Notes under the pieces: model-generated
The model's database searches: none
What the model saw: only the letters and a program-made list of their open reading frames with translations
What the model was told of the DNA's origin: nothing
Made by a program: the position numbers and the translations under genes
From: Mactromeris polynyma
Lineage: Eukaryota > Mollusca > Bivalvia > Venerida > Mactridae
DNA: 64,000 nt
Assembly (NCBI GenBank): GCA_032209605.1
Contig: JASFXZ010000012.1
Location: 930,001-994,000, forward strand
Direction: 5' to 3'
In this document: positions 49,996 through 61,248 of the stretch, piece by piece
Numbering within the stretch: the stretch's first letter is position 1
Layout: the number at the start of each line of letters is the position of its first letter

Positions 49996-51505
49996 ACGCT
50001 TCTCCATTAAAGTGATACGTAGCAAACAAAGACGTAAGGTAAGTTTGGAGGTATATGAAATCACCATAGAAAATGTATAAATATTAGAAATATGTTAGTC
50101 CGGCAACTTATGAAATTTCTCAATAATTACACAAGAAGTCAGAAAGTACAGATACAGCAAATATTTATTTTCAAAGAAAATGTTTTAGATTGTCATACCC
50201 ACATATTCAGAAAAGCATTACACAGAATGTGACTCATATTTAGATACCAAAATTATGTCTGCAAAACTTGGAATGCAAAATGTACATAATGGTACTTGGA
50301 ATTTGATACTTTAAAGAGCTTTAACATTGTGATGCTTGTTGCACGGCTCGGCAGGATCAGTGTATGTTCGTGTATATAGCTAATGTGTGTCTGTTGGGCT
50401 TTGTCTCAGTAAAACACCTGTCATCGATGTGATCCTGGGTAGGAAAGACGGTTTTAATTTCCACCACATTTAATATATTGTTTTAGCAATTAAATATTTA
50501 TGTTTCATAATGACTATTTAGACTGAACAGACATACATATCTATCTTGAATTAATGTAAACCAAACAATCATATCTGTCTGAGATTTGTTGTCACGTGAG
50601 GTACACAACTTCATATGACGGCCAAAGATCTAACCCACCATTATGTTTGTTGAGACTCTCCTTTTTTATGACAGTGTAATCTGAAACAATGAAAGTGATA
50701 TTGTCGGGTATACATCAACTGTTTCAATCCATTCCAATCAACTTGTTACATCCAAATCAACAAAATAAGAAATATTAGTGGCGAGTTAGCACATTTGGCC
50801 AGTATATATTATCAATATAAACTCAAATAAACAGTATAGTCATCAAACATGTTTGAAATATTCAACATTCCTCTAGCAAACAATTGTATTGAAACAATTT
50901 AGCAATCTTGTTCAGTCAATGACAACAGAGGTTTGTGTGTGTACCAAGTTTATTTACCATCCATTGATTACTTAAATCTTACAAAAATACTTAACCATTG
51001 AAAGATCTGTAAATTAGAATCACATACATGTAATATGTGCATGCTATAATATTCCATTTGCGGGCTTCAGCGGCGCTTTGCAATATTTAAATTTAACATC
51101 ATAGGTTATAACATAACATAGACATTAAATCATACGGTATCAATGAATACATACACATATCAAAATATCAAATTATTTGTATAACAATCATTTCGATTGC
51201 GCTTACTGACGTGTTATGGTACAAATAACCTGAATTATACATGCAGCTGTCATTTCATTAACATATCGAATGTTAAATAGCAGATTTAATTAAAATCAGT
51301 GATACAAAACCTTGATATATTTTACAATACAGAAAAGCGAGTTAAATGTTTGTAATCTGATGATTTAAAATGGCGGATAATTGAATGAAAACACGTAATT
51401 TATAAGACCATGGAAAAATGTCAACACAATTCTGTACTATCACGATAGATTGCGTGGGTAGAAACGCTTACACTGAGGACTAGAAACTTCACAAGTAGTT
51501 GAGCA
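49996..51505. other. Stretch without a supported gene
   Basis: AT-rich unique sequence; no credible frames or repeats. Confidence 0.5.
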
Positions 51506-52168
51506 CGGCCGACTTGTTGCGTTCATGCGGGTATATAAGAGTTCCATACACGCAGTCACGACTGGTTACGGCCGACTTGTTGCGTTCATGCGGGTATATA
51601 AGAGTTCCATACACGCAGTCACGACTGGTTACGGCCGACTTGTTGCGTTCATGCGGGTATATATGAGTTCCATACAAGCAGTCACGACTGGTTACGGCCG
51701 ACATTTTGCGTTCATGCGGGTATATAAGAGTTCCATACAAGCAGTCACGACTGGTTACGGCCGACATTTTGCGTTCATGCGGGTATATAAGAGTTCCATA
51801 CAAGCAGTCACGACTGGTTACGGCCGACTTGTGGCGTTCATGCGGGTATATAAGAGTTCCATACAAGCAGTCACGACTGGTTACGGCCGACATTTTGCGT
51901 TCGTGCGGGTATATAAGAGTTCCATACAAGCAGTCACGACTGGTTACGGCCGACATTTTGCGTTCGTGCGGGTATATAAGAGTTCCATACAAGCAGTCAC
52001 GACTGGTTACGGCCGACTTGTGGCGTTCATGCGGGTATATAAGAGTTCCATACAAGCAGTCACGACTGGTTACGGCCGACATTTTGCGTTCATGCGGGTA
52101 TATAAGAGTTCCATACAAGCAGTCACGACTGGTTACGGCCGACTTGTGGCGTTCATGCGGGTATATAG
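51506..52168. repeat. Minisatellite, 63-bp unit, about 10.5 copies, each with a TATA-box-like motif
   Basis: Units begin CGGCCGACTTGTTGCGTTCA and contain TGCGGGTATATAAGAGTTCC and GCAGTCACGACTGGTTA. First and last starts (51506, 52136) are ten periods apart. Nine of eleven units carry TATATAAG, a good match to a eukaryotic TATA box. The third reads TATATATG and the last TATATAGG. Two unit types (ACTTGTKGCG and ACATTTTGCG) alternate irregularly. Frames on both strands (246 minus, 220 and 182 plus) are period artefacts. Confidence 0.97.
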
Positions 52169-55100
52169 GACTCTTCGTTTTGAATGAATCGGGATTGAGG
52201 TATAATAGCGACGTCTCTTCTGTACACAACTTTCACCGGCGTATACTTGTATAATTTTCGGCCAGTAATACCCGCCAATAACGCGTTCGTGCACTCACGG
52301 CCCTAAACTGGCACCGCCTCGGCCCCGCACTACTGATCGCACGGGAGATGGTCAGCCTGTGAAAATATGTTTTGCAAAATATTGACCAATTAGATATATA
52401 TCAAGTCCAGTAACAGACCTAATCGGACGTGGTGGTCTGGAATTACTTGATTTATAAGAATTGGTGCCTGTCACTACTTCACTCTCCAGCAACTTCACGC
52501 CTTCACCTTCCCTTGCCATATTAAGACGGAACGTGTATTCACAGAGAGAACACTTGACTAGGTTTTATAGAACTATGTCCTGACAGTATATCGTAGTTTA
52601 CCTCGTTGTTACCATGTGTTACAATTTAAATGTTAGTTTACCTTCTGCCGCCACAACAGTGTTGAACCATCGACAATAGGTGATACTACATTCACACTAC
52701 ATGACTTATTAAAACAGGATTTCAATAATTGTTTGAGGCAGACAATACAACTAGTCAGTAGTGAATTCACTTGTCACACTCAGATACAACACATTGATTA
52801 TAACATTCTCTCATTCATATTCTCCTCCACATAGAGACAGGCTGTTACTCTCGTACATTCCCATTATTTAAGCAAAACATTCGTGGCCATGATTTTTATG
52901 ATTTATGTCAATTTACTAAATCATGACAACGACAGAAGCATATGATGCCTGTTTCAATCACCACCCAATCCGCTTCCAGGCAAAATGTATTTTCAGAAAG
53001 TTATGCCGTGAACTCAACGGGGTTCGAAACAGCAGTCACATGGCTTAGCGGCCGGAATCTCACTCACTATACTTCCGCTTCAATAATGCATTAATATCAA
53101 ACTTATAATCCTACATCACCGATATCAATACATCAGTCGCCACTCCACCATATTCAATAGAGTGACACAATCAAGTATGTTGAAACATTTCAGACATGAT
53201 TTTGTCAATACAACGATGACAAAGAGAACATGAGTGATGTTTATCTGTCATGCCCGTATGTTCAAACAAATACCGAACTGACATCTTTAATGTCATCATG
53301 AAGTTTCCTTAAATTGTCATCAATTTGTGCGAGCCTGAATAAATGTCATATTTACATAAAAGAAACAGACCCTTGCTGCTATATTTATAGTTACATTTTT
53401 TCGACCAAATTAATATTCCCGATCCTGACTTTGATTGAGTTGATGTTTCATCCCTACAACTTAATTATGACAGACGCTCAGTCTCCAAGCACGGAACTAG
53501 CAGAACAACGTTATGTCACTCCATTAAAACAAGTGACTATTGAATATTCATTTCTTGTTTTTTTGGAATCATTATGCTTTTTATATTATCTTGAATCACC
53601 AGAACAATAACAACAACAACCAAACCAACATCAACAGATGCAATTTCAAGCACAAATACACTAAATGTGTTATTGACTGTTCATTTGTATTATGTACCGT
53701 GTGCTGGATGCTTGCTACTACTAAACCATACTTATGTGATATTTATATGCATTCTGATTTTATCAATACCAGGCAAGCAAACATAGAACTGTGCATCAAA
53801 ACTAAGAGTATTACAAAGATAATAAGAACCAATCGGAATGCCTCGGTTAATCCTGCATATCGATATTTATTACTGACAAAATAAAGATCTTATTTCGAAT
53901 TACTTTTAATTCTGTTCATGAATGGCTGATCAGTGTTTACAAATTTGGTTATATATGTCCCTCAACGAGATATCCGAATGACAGAACGGCCGCAGTTTTG
54001 GTTGAGTTCACTCCGTCTATGTACTCCAAATGATTGTATGTTCTGAATGAAGCAAAACACCATTATGGTTGAATATATGACCGTTGTATTAGAACAATAA
54101 AATGTGGTTGGGACGAAGGGGCCGAGTGATTTATTTGGGTCTGTCATATTACACAACAGATGAAAACTAACACCCATTCTAACTACCGTCTAATTATGCT
54201 ATACCAAATAATTCAACAAAACATTCCAATGATATGCAGTTGTCTTGACTGGAAAATTAATTTTTATTCAGGTTACGGATCTCAGACGAAAATACCAAAT
54301 CGAATTGCTTTGCGAGTATTAAAATTGGTAATATAGATAACAGCAGAAAATAGAAATTACATTTTCTCGGTTTAAAGTATTATTTCTAGGTAGGATTCAA
54401 AACTGTAGGTTTCCGCATAATCTTGTACAATCTGAAAGCATTGTGCCATAATGGTTTTCAGAAGAAATCATTAGGTGAGGATTAAAACTACTGAAACACA
54501 TTTAATCGTTTGTTTTCATTCCAAAGACGGTATAGGGAAAACACTGACAGATTATGCATTTATATCTTAAGAAAAAGAAATTTGCATCCAGAAATACAAT
54601 GAAAAATAAATCTGTGCCATTTCACGGCGGCTTAATTTTTTCTTGAATTGCGTTCCACCATCAGGAAAGTACATAATTCATGTGATGCATAGGGATATCT
54701 CCAGTTTCCTGATAACTAAACCCCAATACTAAACGCATTAACTTACTATAAACCGCTAAACCTGCTCTAGATTGGATGTGTAAATACTTTTTTTCTGTGA
54801 AGACAATAAATTCTAGAGATAGTGAAATACCGGTATTGGTTGGGAATAAAGTTCCGTTGAACGGGATTTACGATCTAGTCCTGTCTAAATAAAGTTCTTC
54901 AATTTGTGTGTAGGCCACGTTTTTAATCGTTGCACCCTAGCGCATTGCCTTCTTTGAACCCATTATTTTTACCAATTTGTCAAGTGTTTATTTGTTGTGA
55001 ATTAAGATAAAAGACTACATATGGTAATAATCATTGAAATCATCCCCTAACTTTAGCTCCATTACTTTCGGCTGTTAGGATCTGACTACACTCTGTAAGA

Positions 55101-55499
55101 GGTCACGTTCATATAACCTCTCTAAAAATAAATGTGCGTAAATAGGTGCGCGTTTGTGGTCCAATGAAATTTCTCCTTACAAAACCGTGTTTGTCGTCTT
55201 TCTCAAAATGCTAATTATTTTTTTAATGTTGCGTTTATTTGGAGTTTCTGTTTATAATGTTTTTAACGTCCTTCCTGCCGCTTCCGGTTATAAATATTTC
55301 CAAAACAAAACACCTCACAAACAACACCGATCAACCAAAGAATGTTGCCGTGTAGGAGTTGCGGTTGTGCCATATTGAAATTGACGAAAATACGTAATTG
55401 GAACGTCTTGGTTATCTACGCAAAACTAGAATTTACGGAGCTCGTCGTAGATCGACGAATATTCATAACTCTATACCAAAGCATTTTGCAGCCGTCGAT
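52169..55499. other. Stretch without a supported gene
   Basis: A small GC-rich pocket lies at 52270-52345 (CGGCCC, CCGCCTCGGCCCCGC words). The rest is AT-rich. Frames at 53314-53610 and 53540-53884 are low in complexity and unrecognised. Confidence 0.45.
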
Positions 55500-55502
55500 T
55501 TG

Positions 55503-55574
55503 ATTGGCTACTCAAAGGTCACAAGAACGTGACCTGCATTGTGCAGTCATCAGATCCAGTCAGCGTATAATATA
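55503..55574 (+). promoter_or_regulatory. Possible promoter-like cluster
   Basis: In 72 bp there are an inverted CCAAT box (ATTGG, 55503-55507), a perfect palindrome AGGTCAC-AAGAAC-GTGACCT (55516-55535; two opposed AGGTCA nuclear-receptor-type half-sites eight bases apart) and a TATA-like TATAATATA (55566-55574). Order and spacing would suit an RNA polymerase II promoter firing rightward, but no gene follows that I can identify, so this may be coincidence or a transposon promoter. Confidence 0.25.
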
Positions 55575-56599
55575 GGAGCGTGCGACTGGAGCTGGTTTTA
55601 ATGAGATTGCTAAATTGTGTATCTTATTATTTAGTTTCACTATATTGCTTACACTATCTATAAACCTGTTCCAAATGATTTCTATAATTGACAAAAATGT
55701 TTAAAATACAGGTTAGAAAAAAATGGGATAAGAAGAGTCACTATGAGATTCACTATACCAATATATTAAGCTCTTGATATAATTACCGTTGCACACACGG
55801 TGAAATTAATTAATTATCACTGCTCACAAATTTAACTTAACTAAATTGCATTTTCTCAATTAATTCAATAAATGAGGTCATTTAACATCGTATCTGTTTT
55901 GAACGATTTTAAATTTCAAGTTACCTTGCCATACAAGAAATTAGAGTTGTTCACATTATGCTCAAGTTTTCTTGATCAATATAAATACAATGTGCTAACA
56001 ATAGATCTGGGTTTCTTTGCAATGTTGATAATATCAAGCATCTTCCCTGATGTGGGAACGGAAAGGTCATTACATTTACCATTGTTCAAACATCGATCAT
56101 AATGCTGATGAAGTCGGCAATTCATTTGTATTGTTAGCAGTATAAATTAGTTTTGCCAGAAAGGAAATTCGATTTGCTGTCTTTGAATCAAGACAGAATC
56201 GAAATAATTGCAATCGATTCAAAGCGAAATCCTGTAAAACATTGATGGACTTTAAATATATTCATCATAGGTTTTGCTTTATTATCAATGATAAACTATA
56301 ATCATAAGCATGAAGATAAACATACGTGTGCATTTTACTTTGCAAGCTTTGTTTTAAATTGGTTTGCATCTTGTTCAATTACGAATATATTTATGAAAAT
56401 CGTAAATCACTAATATGTTAATCCAGTCATTATGACACATTTTGAAGGTTTAATGATACCGGTAAATATCCTATTCAGGAAGAAACTGGCGACTGAAACG
56501 TTCCAATCATTAATAGGAGTGTATTACGCAATCCCATATTGTAAACAAATATTTGACAAACAACTTTCACACAATGGACCTAACTTTAAACAACAACTA
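55575..56599. other. Stretch without a supported gene
   Basis: AT-rich. The 76-codon frame at 55872-56102 is unrecognised. Confidence 0.45.
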
Positions 56600-57898
56600 T
56601 AGTACTGTAAAACAAGTATAGTACTGTAAAACAAGTTTAGTACTGTAAAACAAGTTTAGTACTGTAAAACAAGTATAGTACTGTAAAACAAGTATAGTAC
56701 TGTAAAACAAGTATAGTACTGTAAAACAAGTATAGTACTGTAAAACAAGAATAGTACTGTAAAACAACTATAGTACTGTAAAACAAGTATAGTACTGTAA
56801 AACAAGTATAGTACTGTAAAACAAGTATAGTACTGTAAAACAAGTATAGTACTGTAAAACAAGTATAGTACTGTAAAACAACTATAGTACTGTAAAACAA
56901 GTATAGTACTGTAAAACAAGTATAGTACTGTAAAACAAGTATAGTACTGTAAAACAAGTATAGTACTGTAAAACAAGTATAGTACTGTAAAACAAGAATA
57001 GTACTGTAAAACAAGTATAGGACTGTAAAACAAGTATAGTACTGTAAAACAAGTATAGTACTGTAAAACAAGTATAGTACTGTAAAACAAGTATAGTACT
57101 GTAAAACAACTATAGTACTGTAAAACAAGTATAGTACTGTAAAACAAGTATAGTACTGTAAAACAAGTATAGTACTGTAAAACAAGTATAGTACTGTAAA
57201 ACAAGTATAGTACTGTAAAACAAGTATAGTACTGTAAAACAAGTATAGTACTGTAAAACAAGTATAGTACTGTAAAACAAGTATAGTACTGTAAAACAAG
57301 AATAGTACTGTAAAACAACTATAGTACTGTAAAACAAGTATAGTACTGTAAAACAAGTATAGTACTGTAAAACAAGTATAGTACTGTAAAACAAGTATAG
57401 TACTGTAAAACAAGTATAGTACTGTAAAACAACTATAGTACTGTAAAACAAGTATAGTACTGTAAAACAAGTATAGTACTGTAAAACAAGTATAGTACTG
57501 TAAAACAAGTATAGTACTGTAAAACAAGTATAGTACTGTAAAACAAGAATAGTACTGTAAAACAAGTATAGGACTGTAAAACAAGTATAGTACTGTAAAA
57601 CAAGTATAGTACTGTAAAACAAGTATAGTACTGTAAAACAAGTATAGTACTGTAAAACAACTATAGTACTGTAAAACAACTATAGTACTGTAAAACAAGT
57701 ATAGTACTGTAAAACAAGTATAGTACTGTAAAACAAGTATAGTACTGTACAACAAGTATAGTACTGTAAAACAAGTATAGTACTGTAAAACAAGTATAGT
57801 ACTGTAAAACAAGTATAGTACTGTAAAACAAGTATAGTACTGTAAAACAAGTAAAGTACTGTAAAACAAGTATAGTACTGTAAAACAAGTAAAGTACT
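56600..57898. repeat. Minisatellite, 19-bp unit, about 68 copies, with a 551-bp higher-order repeat
   Basis: The unit is TAGTACTGTAAAACAAGTA. Marker variants repeat at a fixed distance: AAGAATAG at 56749 and 57300, and the rare ATAGGACTG at 57020 and 57571, both 551 bp (29 units) apart. A block of at least half the array was therefore duplicated as one piece. Minus-strand frames (up to 410 codons, FYSTILVLQYYTCFTVL-type) arise because three units make 19 stop-free codons. Confidence 0.98.
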
Positions 57899-57899
57899 G

Positions 57900-58056
57900 C
57901 TTATGGAATATGTTGTATTCTCTCTCTATATATGTATGTATTGTTTAATTGTTGATATGTTCGTGTTCTTCTCTGTTTAACATATCCCCACAGTGGAAGG
58001 CAATGATATGTTAAGATTGCGCCTAATAAACTGAATTGAATTGAATTAAATTGAGT
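57900..58056 (+). mobile_element. Probable LINE-type 3' end
   Basis: A perfect 10-bp inverted repeat (TTAACATATC at 57977-57986, GATATGTTAA at 58005-58014) is followed by GCGCCTAATAAACTGAATTG and short GAATT repeats ending near 58050. A stem-loop followed by AATAAA-like sequence and a 5-bp repeat tail is typical of the 3' ends of several LINE clades and SINEs that borrow them. No reverse transcriptase is present upstream; the 19-bp array abuts instead. This is inference from pattern. Confidence 0.35.
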
Positions 58057-59007
58057 CTCACCGACACTCCATCACGAAACTGTTTTGAAAAAGTTTTTGA
58101 CAAATTGGAAATAAAAACTGAACATTTCCTGTCGATAATTGCTAGCAGTCTATCATATTGTAACATAGAGTGAGAGTTCAGTCCATAGATATACAATCAT
58201 GTTGGTTTCTAATTTGAAATGCTTGTGTAATGCTCAGGGATAAATTGCTCATCTCTGACGCTCTATATATATCTTATTATTATAGATTATCATCCTCGAT
58301 TTATCATTATATTGATCTCTAACGTTACCTTGTGACGTCATTGTTTTAATACGGCTAGTTTTGTCTCATGTAAGAAATAAATATATGCATCATACGTGTT
58401 CTAAGCATACGTGAGTAAAAATTTATGCATAGTACCTATGTATCTTGTTCGTTTATCTTGGTCTCGAATCAACCGTAACTTTATATTGATATTTTACGAA
58501 ACATTATGATGTAATGCCTCCAATAATTGCAAATGTATCGATATTATGTTTGCTTAATATTGAGTCTTTTTGACCGATAGAAGTTGTTTTGTTTTGATTC
58601 AGGTGAGAATTGTTTCTAAACAATCTATTGTATAATGAACAATTCATGTCGAATTCATAATGTATAAGTTGTTCAGTACCAAATCGCGCTTAACATAAAA
58701 ATATATCCAAGATATGCACCACTTTCTACGTAGGAATAATTTGCCTTTCAAATGACACCCATTCTATGCAAATCCGTCAAGAATTGTCGAAGTTCTCCCA
58801 AGAAATGCATCAAAATGCGCGCTTGACAAAAACATCAACGTTTTGCTTTAATGAAAAGGGCAAGGCCGGAGTGTATAGAACCTGTAGTTACGTATTCTCT
58901 CTGTTTTATAGAAGACGTTCAATAACATCGTTCACTAAAAAATATTGTAATGTAATTTCTTCTAATTATATTTCTTGTATTTAACAGTATTATTTATATT
59001 GTTTCAG
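58057..59007. other. Stretch without a supported gene
   Basis: AT-rich; nothing recognised except the acceptor-like tract just before 59008. Confidence 0.45.
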
Positions 59008-59070
59008 TTGTATAACCATTGTGACGTGCTGCGCTTGCAACAAAGAAAACCAGCGACATTGTCCAACCAG
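59008..59070 (+). other. Possible 63-bp internal exon
   Basis: A pyrimidine-rich tract ending ATATTGTTTCAG (to 59007) precedes, and CAG followed by GTAAAATAA ends the segment, both fair splice consensus sites. The 63 bases (21 codons) are GC-richer than the flanks and are open in two frames. One reads CITIVTCCACNKENQRHC, cysteine-rich; the other LYNHCDVLRLQQRKP. I recognise neither and see no partner exon. A chance pair of splice-like sites is quite possible. Confidence 0.2.
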
Positions 59071-60162
59071 GTAAAATAAATATAAAATAATTATGAACAA
59101 TTATAAAATATTATCTCCTTCTCTTGTCTGAAATTTGCTATACTTAACTGTCCACGTCAGTGGTTAAATAGGGTGATAAAACATGTGTTGTGCACTTTAC
59201 GTCACGAATTGATCTGTCTATAACAAAGCAAGATTTTTATCACAAAACACTTTACTCTACTCGTCCATCTTATCTGTCTAGTACATTGTGTCCGCGCTCA
59301 AAATATGTCTATATAGAAAAAAAATTCAAATAAAAACACAAACGTATTTTACTGTAGACGTCATAAAATCATTGTACACATACGTCATCTTCTCTATATA
59401 GGACATTTGTTTCATGTATAAAAATGCAATTGCAATTATTGCGTAATAAAACCTATAAATGACAATCCAACCTAACAAAACGATGGAGAATTTCTCAAAT
59501 AGTTTTGGATTTCAAGCTAAAACAAAAAACTTTAGCTGATTAAGATAAATTGTTTATTTGTTTCTTTGTGATATCAGAAGGAAAAGCAATTGCACGACTT
59601 GAAATGTTTCCACGAAATGAATGAGGATCACTTTTGAAAACATATATGTTGCTTCAACGGAAATTCTCTTTTGGAATTCAAGGTCTTAACATATCTTAAC
59701 TATGACAGGCCACACAAACAGAAGGCTTATTATCGAAAATCAAGATGACAAAAATATTCGTTTTCATTTTTCACTGTCAAGTCTGTGTGAGTTTTATTTG
59801 AACGTTATGGAGGGAGTTTTACCTTGGTGCTTGAAAGAGCAAAGTTGTTTTAAACTGTTTAGGAATAACTTCTGAACATTATCGTGTTAAATCGTTCAAC
59901 AGTTATACTCAATTTTCGAACATACAAAAATCGCAACCGACTAATTTTGACCAGGTATTTATGCAACCCAAAGTCACAAGTGGCCCTTTGTATCCATTGT
60001 GTACATCAGAGAGATAACATAGAAATAATTGCAAATTATTTTATTGGTTTGTATAGGTTTTGAAATACAACAATTTAAGAAGATTATACGTATATAATTG
60101 TAGTTATGGTGAACATGCATTTTTAAAATACATTACACATTTGAAAACTGAAAGAGTTAACA
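59071..60162. other. Stretch without a supported gene
   Basis: AT-rich; nothing recognised. Confidence 0.45.
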
Positions 60163-60719
60163 CAAGCGGTTCAAATAATGTCACCACTCACCAGGAAACA
60201 CGTGACTTCGGTTCAGATAGTGTCACCACTCACCAGGAAACACGTGACAAGCGGCTCAGATAATGTCACCACTCACCAGGAAACACGTGACAAGCGGCTC
60301 AGATAATGTCACCACTCACCAGGAAACACGTGACAAGCGGCTCAGATAATGTCACCACTCACCAGGAAACACGTGACTTCGGTTCAGATAATGTCACACA
60401 CACCGGGAACCACGTGACAAGCAGTTCAGATAATGTCACCACTCACCAGGAAACACGTGACAAGCGGCTCAGATAATGTCACCACTCACCAGGAAACACG
60501 TGACTTCGGTTCAGATAATGTCACCACACACCGGGAACCACGTGACAAGCAGTTCAGATAATGTCACCACTCACCAGGAAACACGTGACAAGCGGTTCAA
60601 ATAATGTCACCACTCACCAGGAAACACGAGACAAGCGGTTCAAATAATGTCACCACTCACCAGGAAACACGTGACAAGCGGTTCAGATAATGTCACCACT
60701 CACCAGAAACCACGTGACT
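60163..60719. repeat. Minisatellite, 43-bp unit, about 13 copies, CACGTG in nearly every unit
   Basis: Units contain CAAGCGGCTCAGATAATGTC, then ACCACTCACCAGGAAACACG and TGA. CACGTG, the core E-box palindrome, spans the unit's end in all but one copy (CACGAG near 60627). Variants are GACTTCGGTTCAG in place of GACAAGCGGCTCAG, and CACCGGGAACCACGTG. Confidence 0.96.
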
Positions 60720-60856
60720 GTCCACTCTTATAATTAGAACATAAATTCGTATATTTTCAAAGTACCGAAGTCGCAAATGTATTCACTGCTCTAGAGAGCT
60801 GCCGAATTATTTTTAGATGGGAGTGAAGCCCTTTGTTGACAACAATATCGTAAATT

Positions 60857-61021
60857 CGTCTAACTTGCACAATGTCCTTGCTATCTGATCGTCTAACTTG
60901 CACAATGTCCTTGCTATCTGATCGTCTAACTTGCACAATGTCCTTGCTATCTGATCGTCTAACTTGCACAATGTCCTTGCTATCTGATCGTCTAACTTGC
61001 ACAATGTCCTTGCTATCTGAT
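60857..61021. repeat. Minisatellite, 33-bp unit, 5 copies
   Basis: Units begin CGTCTAACTTGCACAATGTC and end CTTGCTATCTGAT. The five copies appear identical. Confidence 0.97.
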
Positions 61022-61117
61022 CAACACATGATGACAAATTCAACAAAATTATGCAGGGAATTTCGTAAATGGCGTCAATGTGCTGTTTACAACAGAAATT
61101 TCGAATACCGCGAAAAT

Positions 61118-61248
61118 ATGAGTACAATGAGTAGCACAGACATGTGAGGTATGAGTACAATGAGTAGCACAGACATGTGAGGTATGAGTACAATGAGTAG
61201 CACAGACATGTGAGGTATGAGTACAATGAGTAGCACAGACATGTGAGG
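61118..61248. repeat. Minisatellite, 33-bp unit, 4 copies
   Basis: Units begin ATGAGTACAATGAGTAGCAC and end AGACATGTGAGGT. Copies appear identical except for the truncated last unit. It starts about 100 bp after another 33-bp array of unrelated sequence. Confidence 0.97.

Noticed and set aside
53020..53040. GGGGTTCGAAAC as a pol III B box
   Set aside because: It lacks the terminal CC of the consensus and no A box lies at the right distance upstream.
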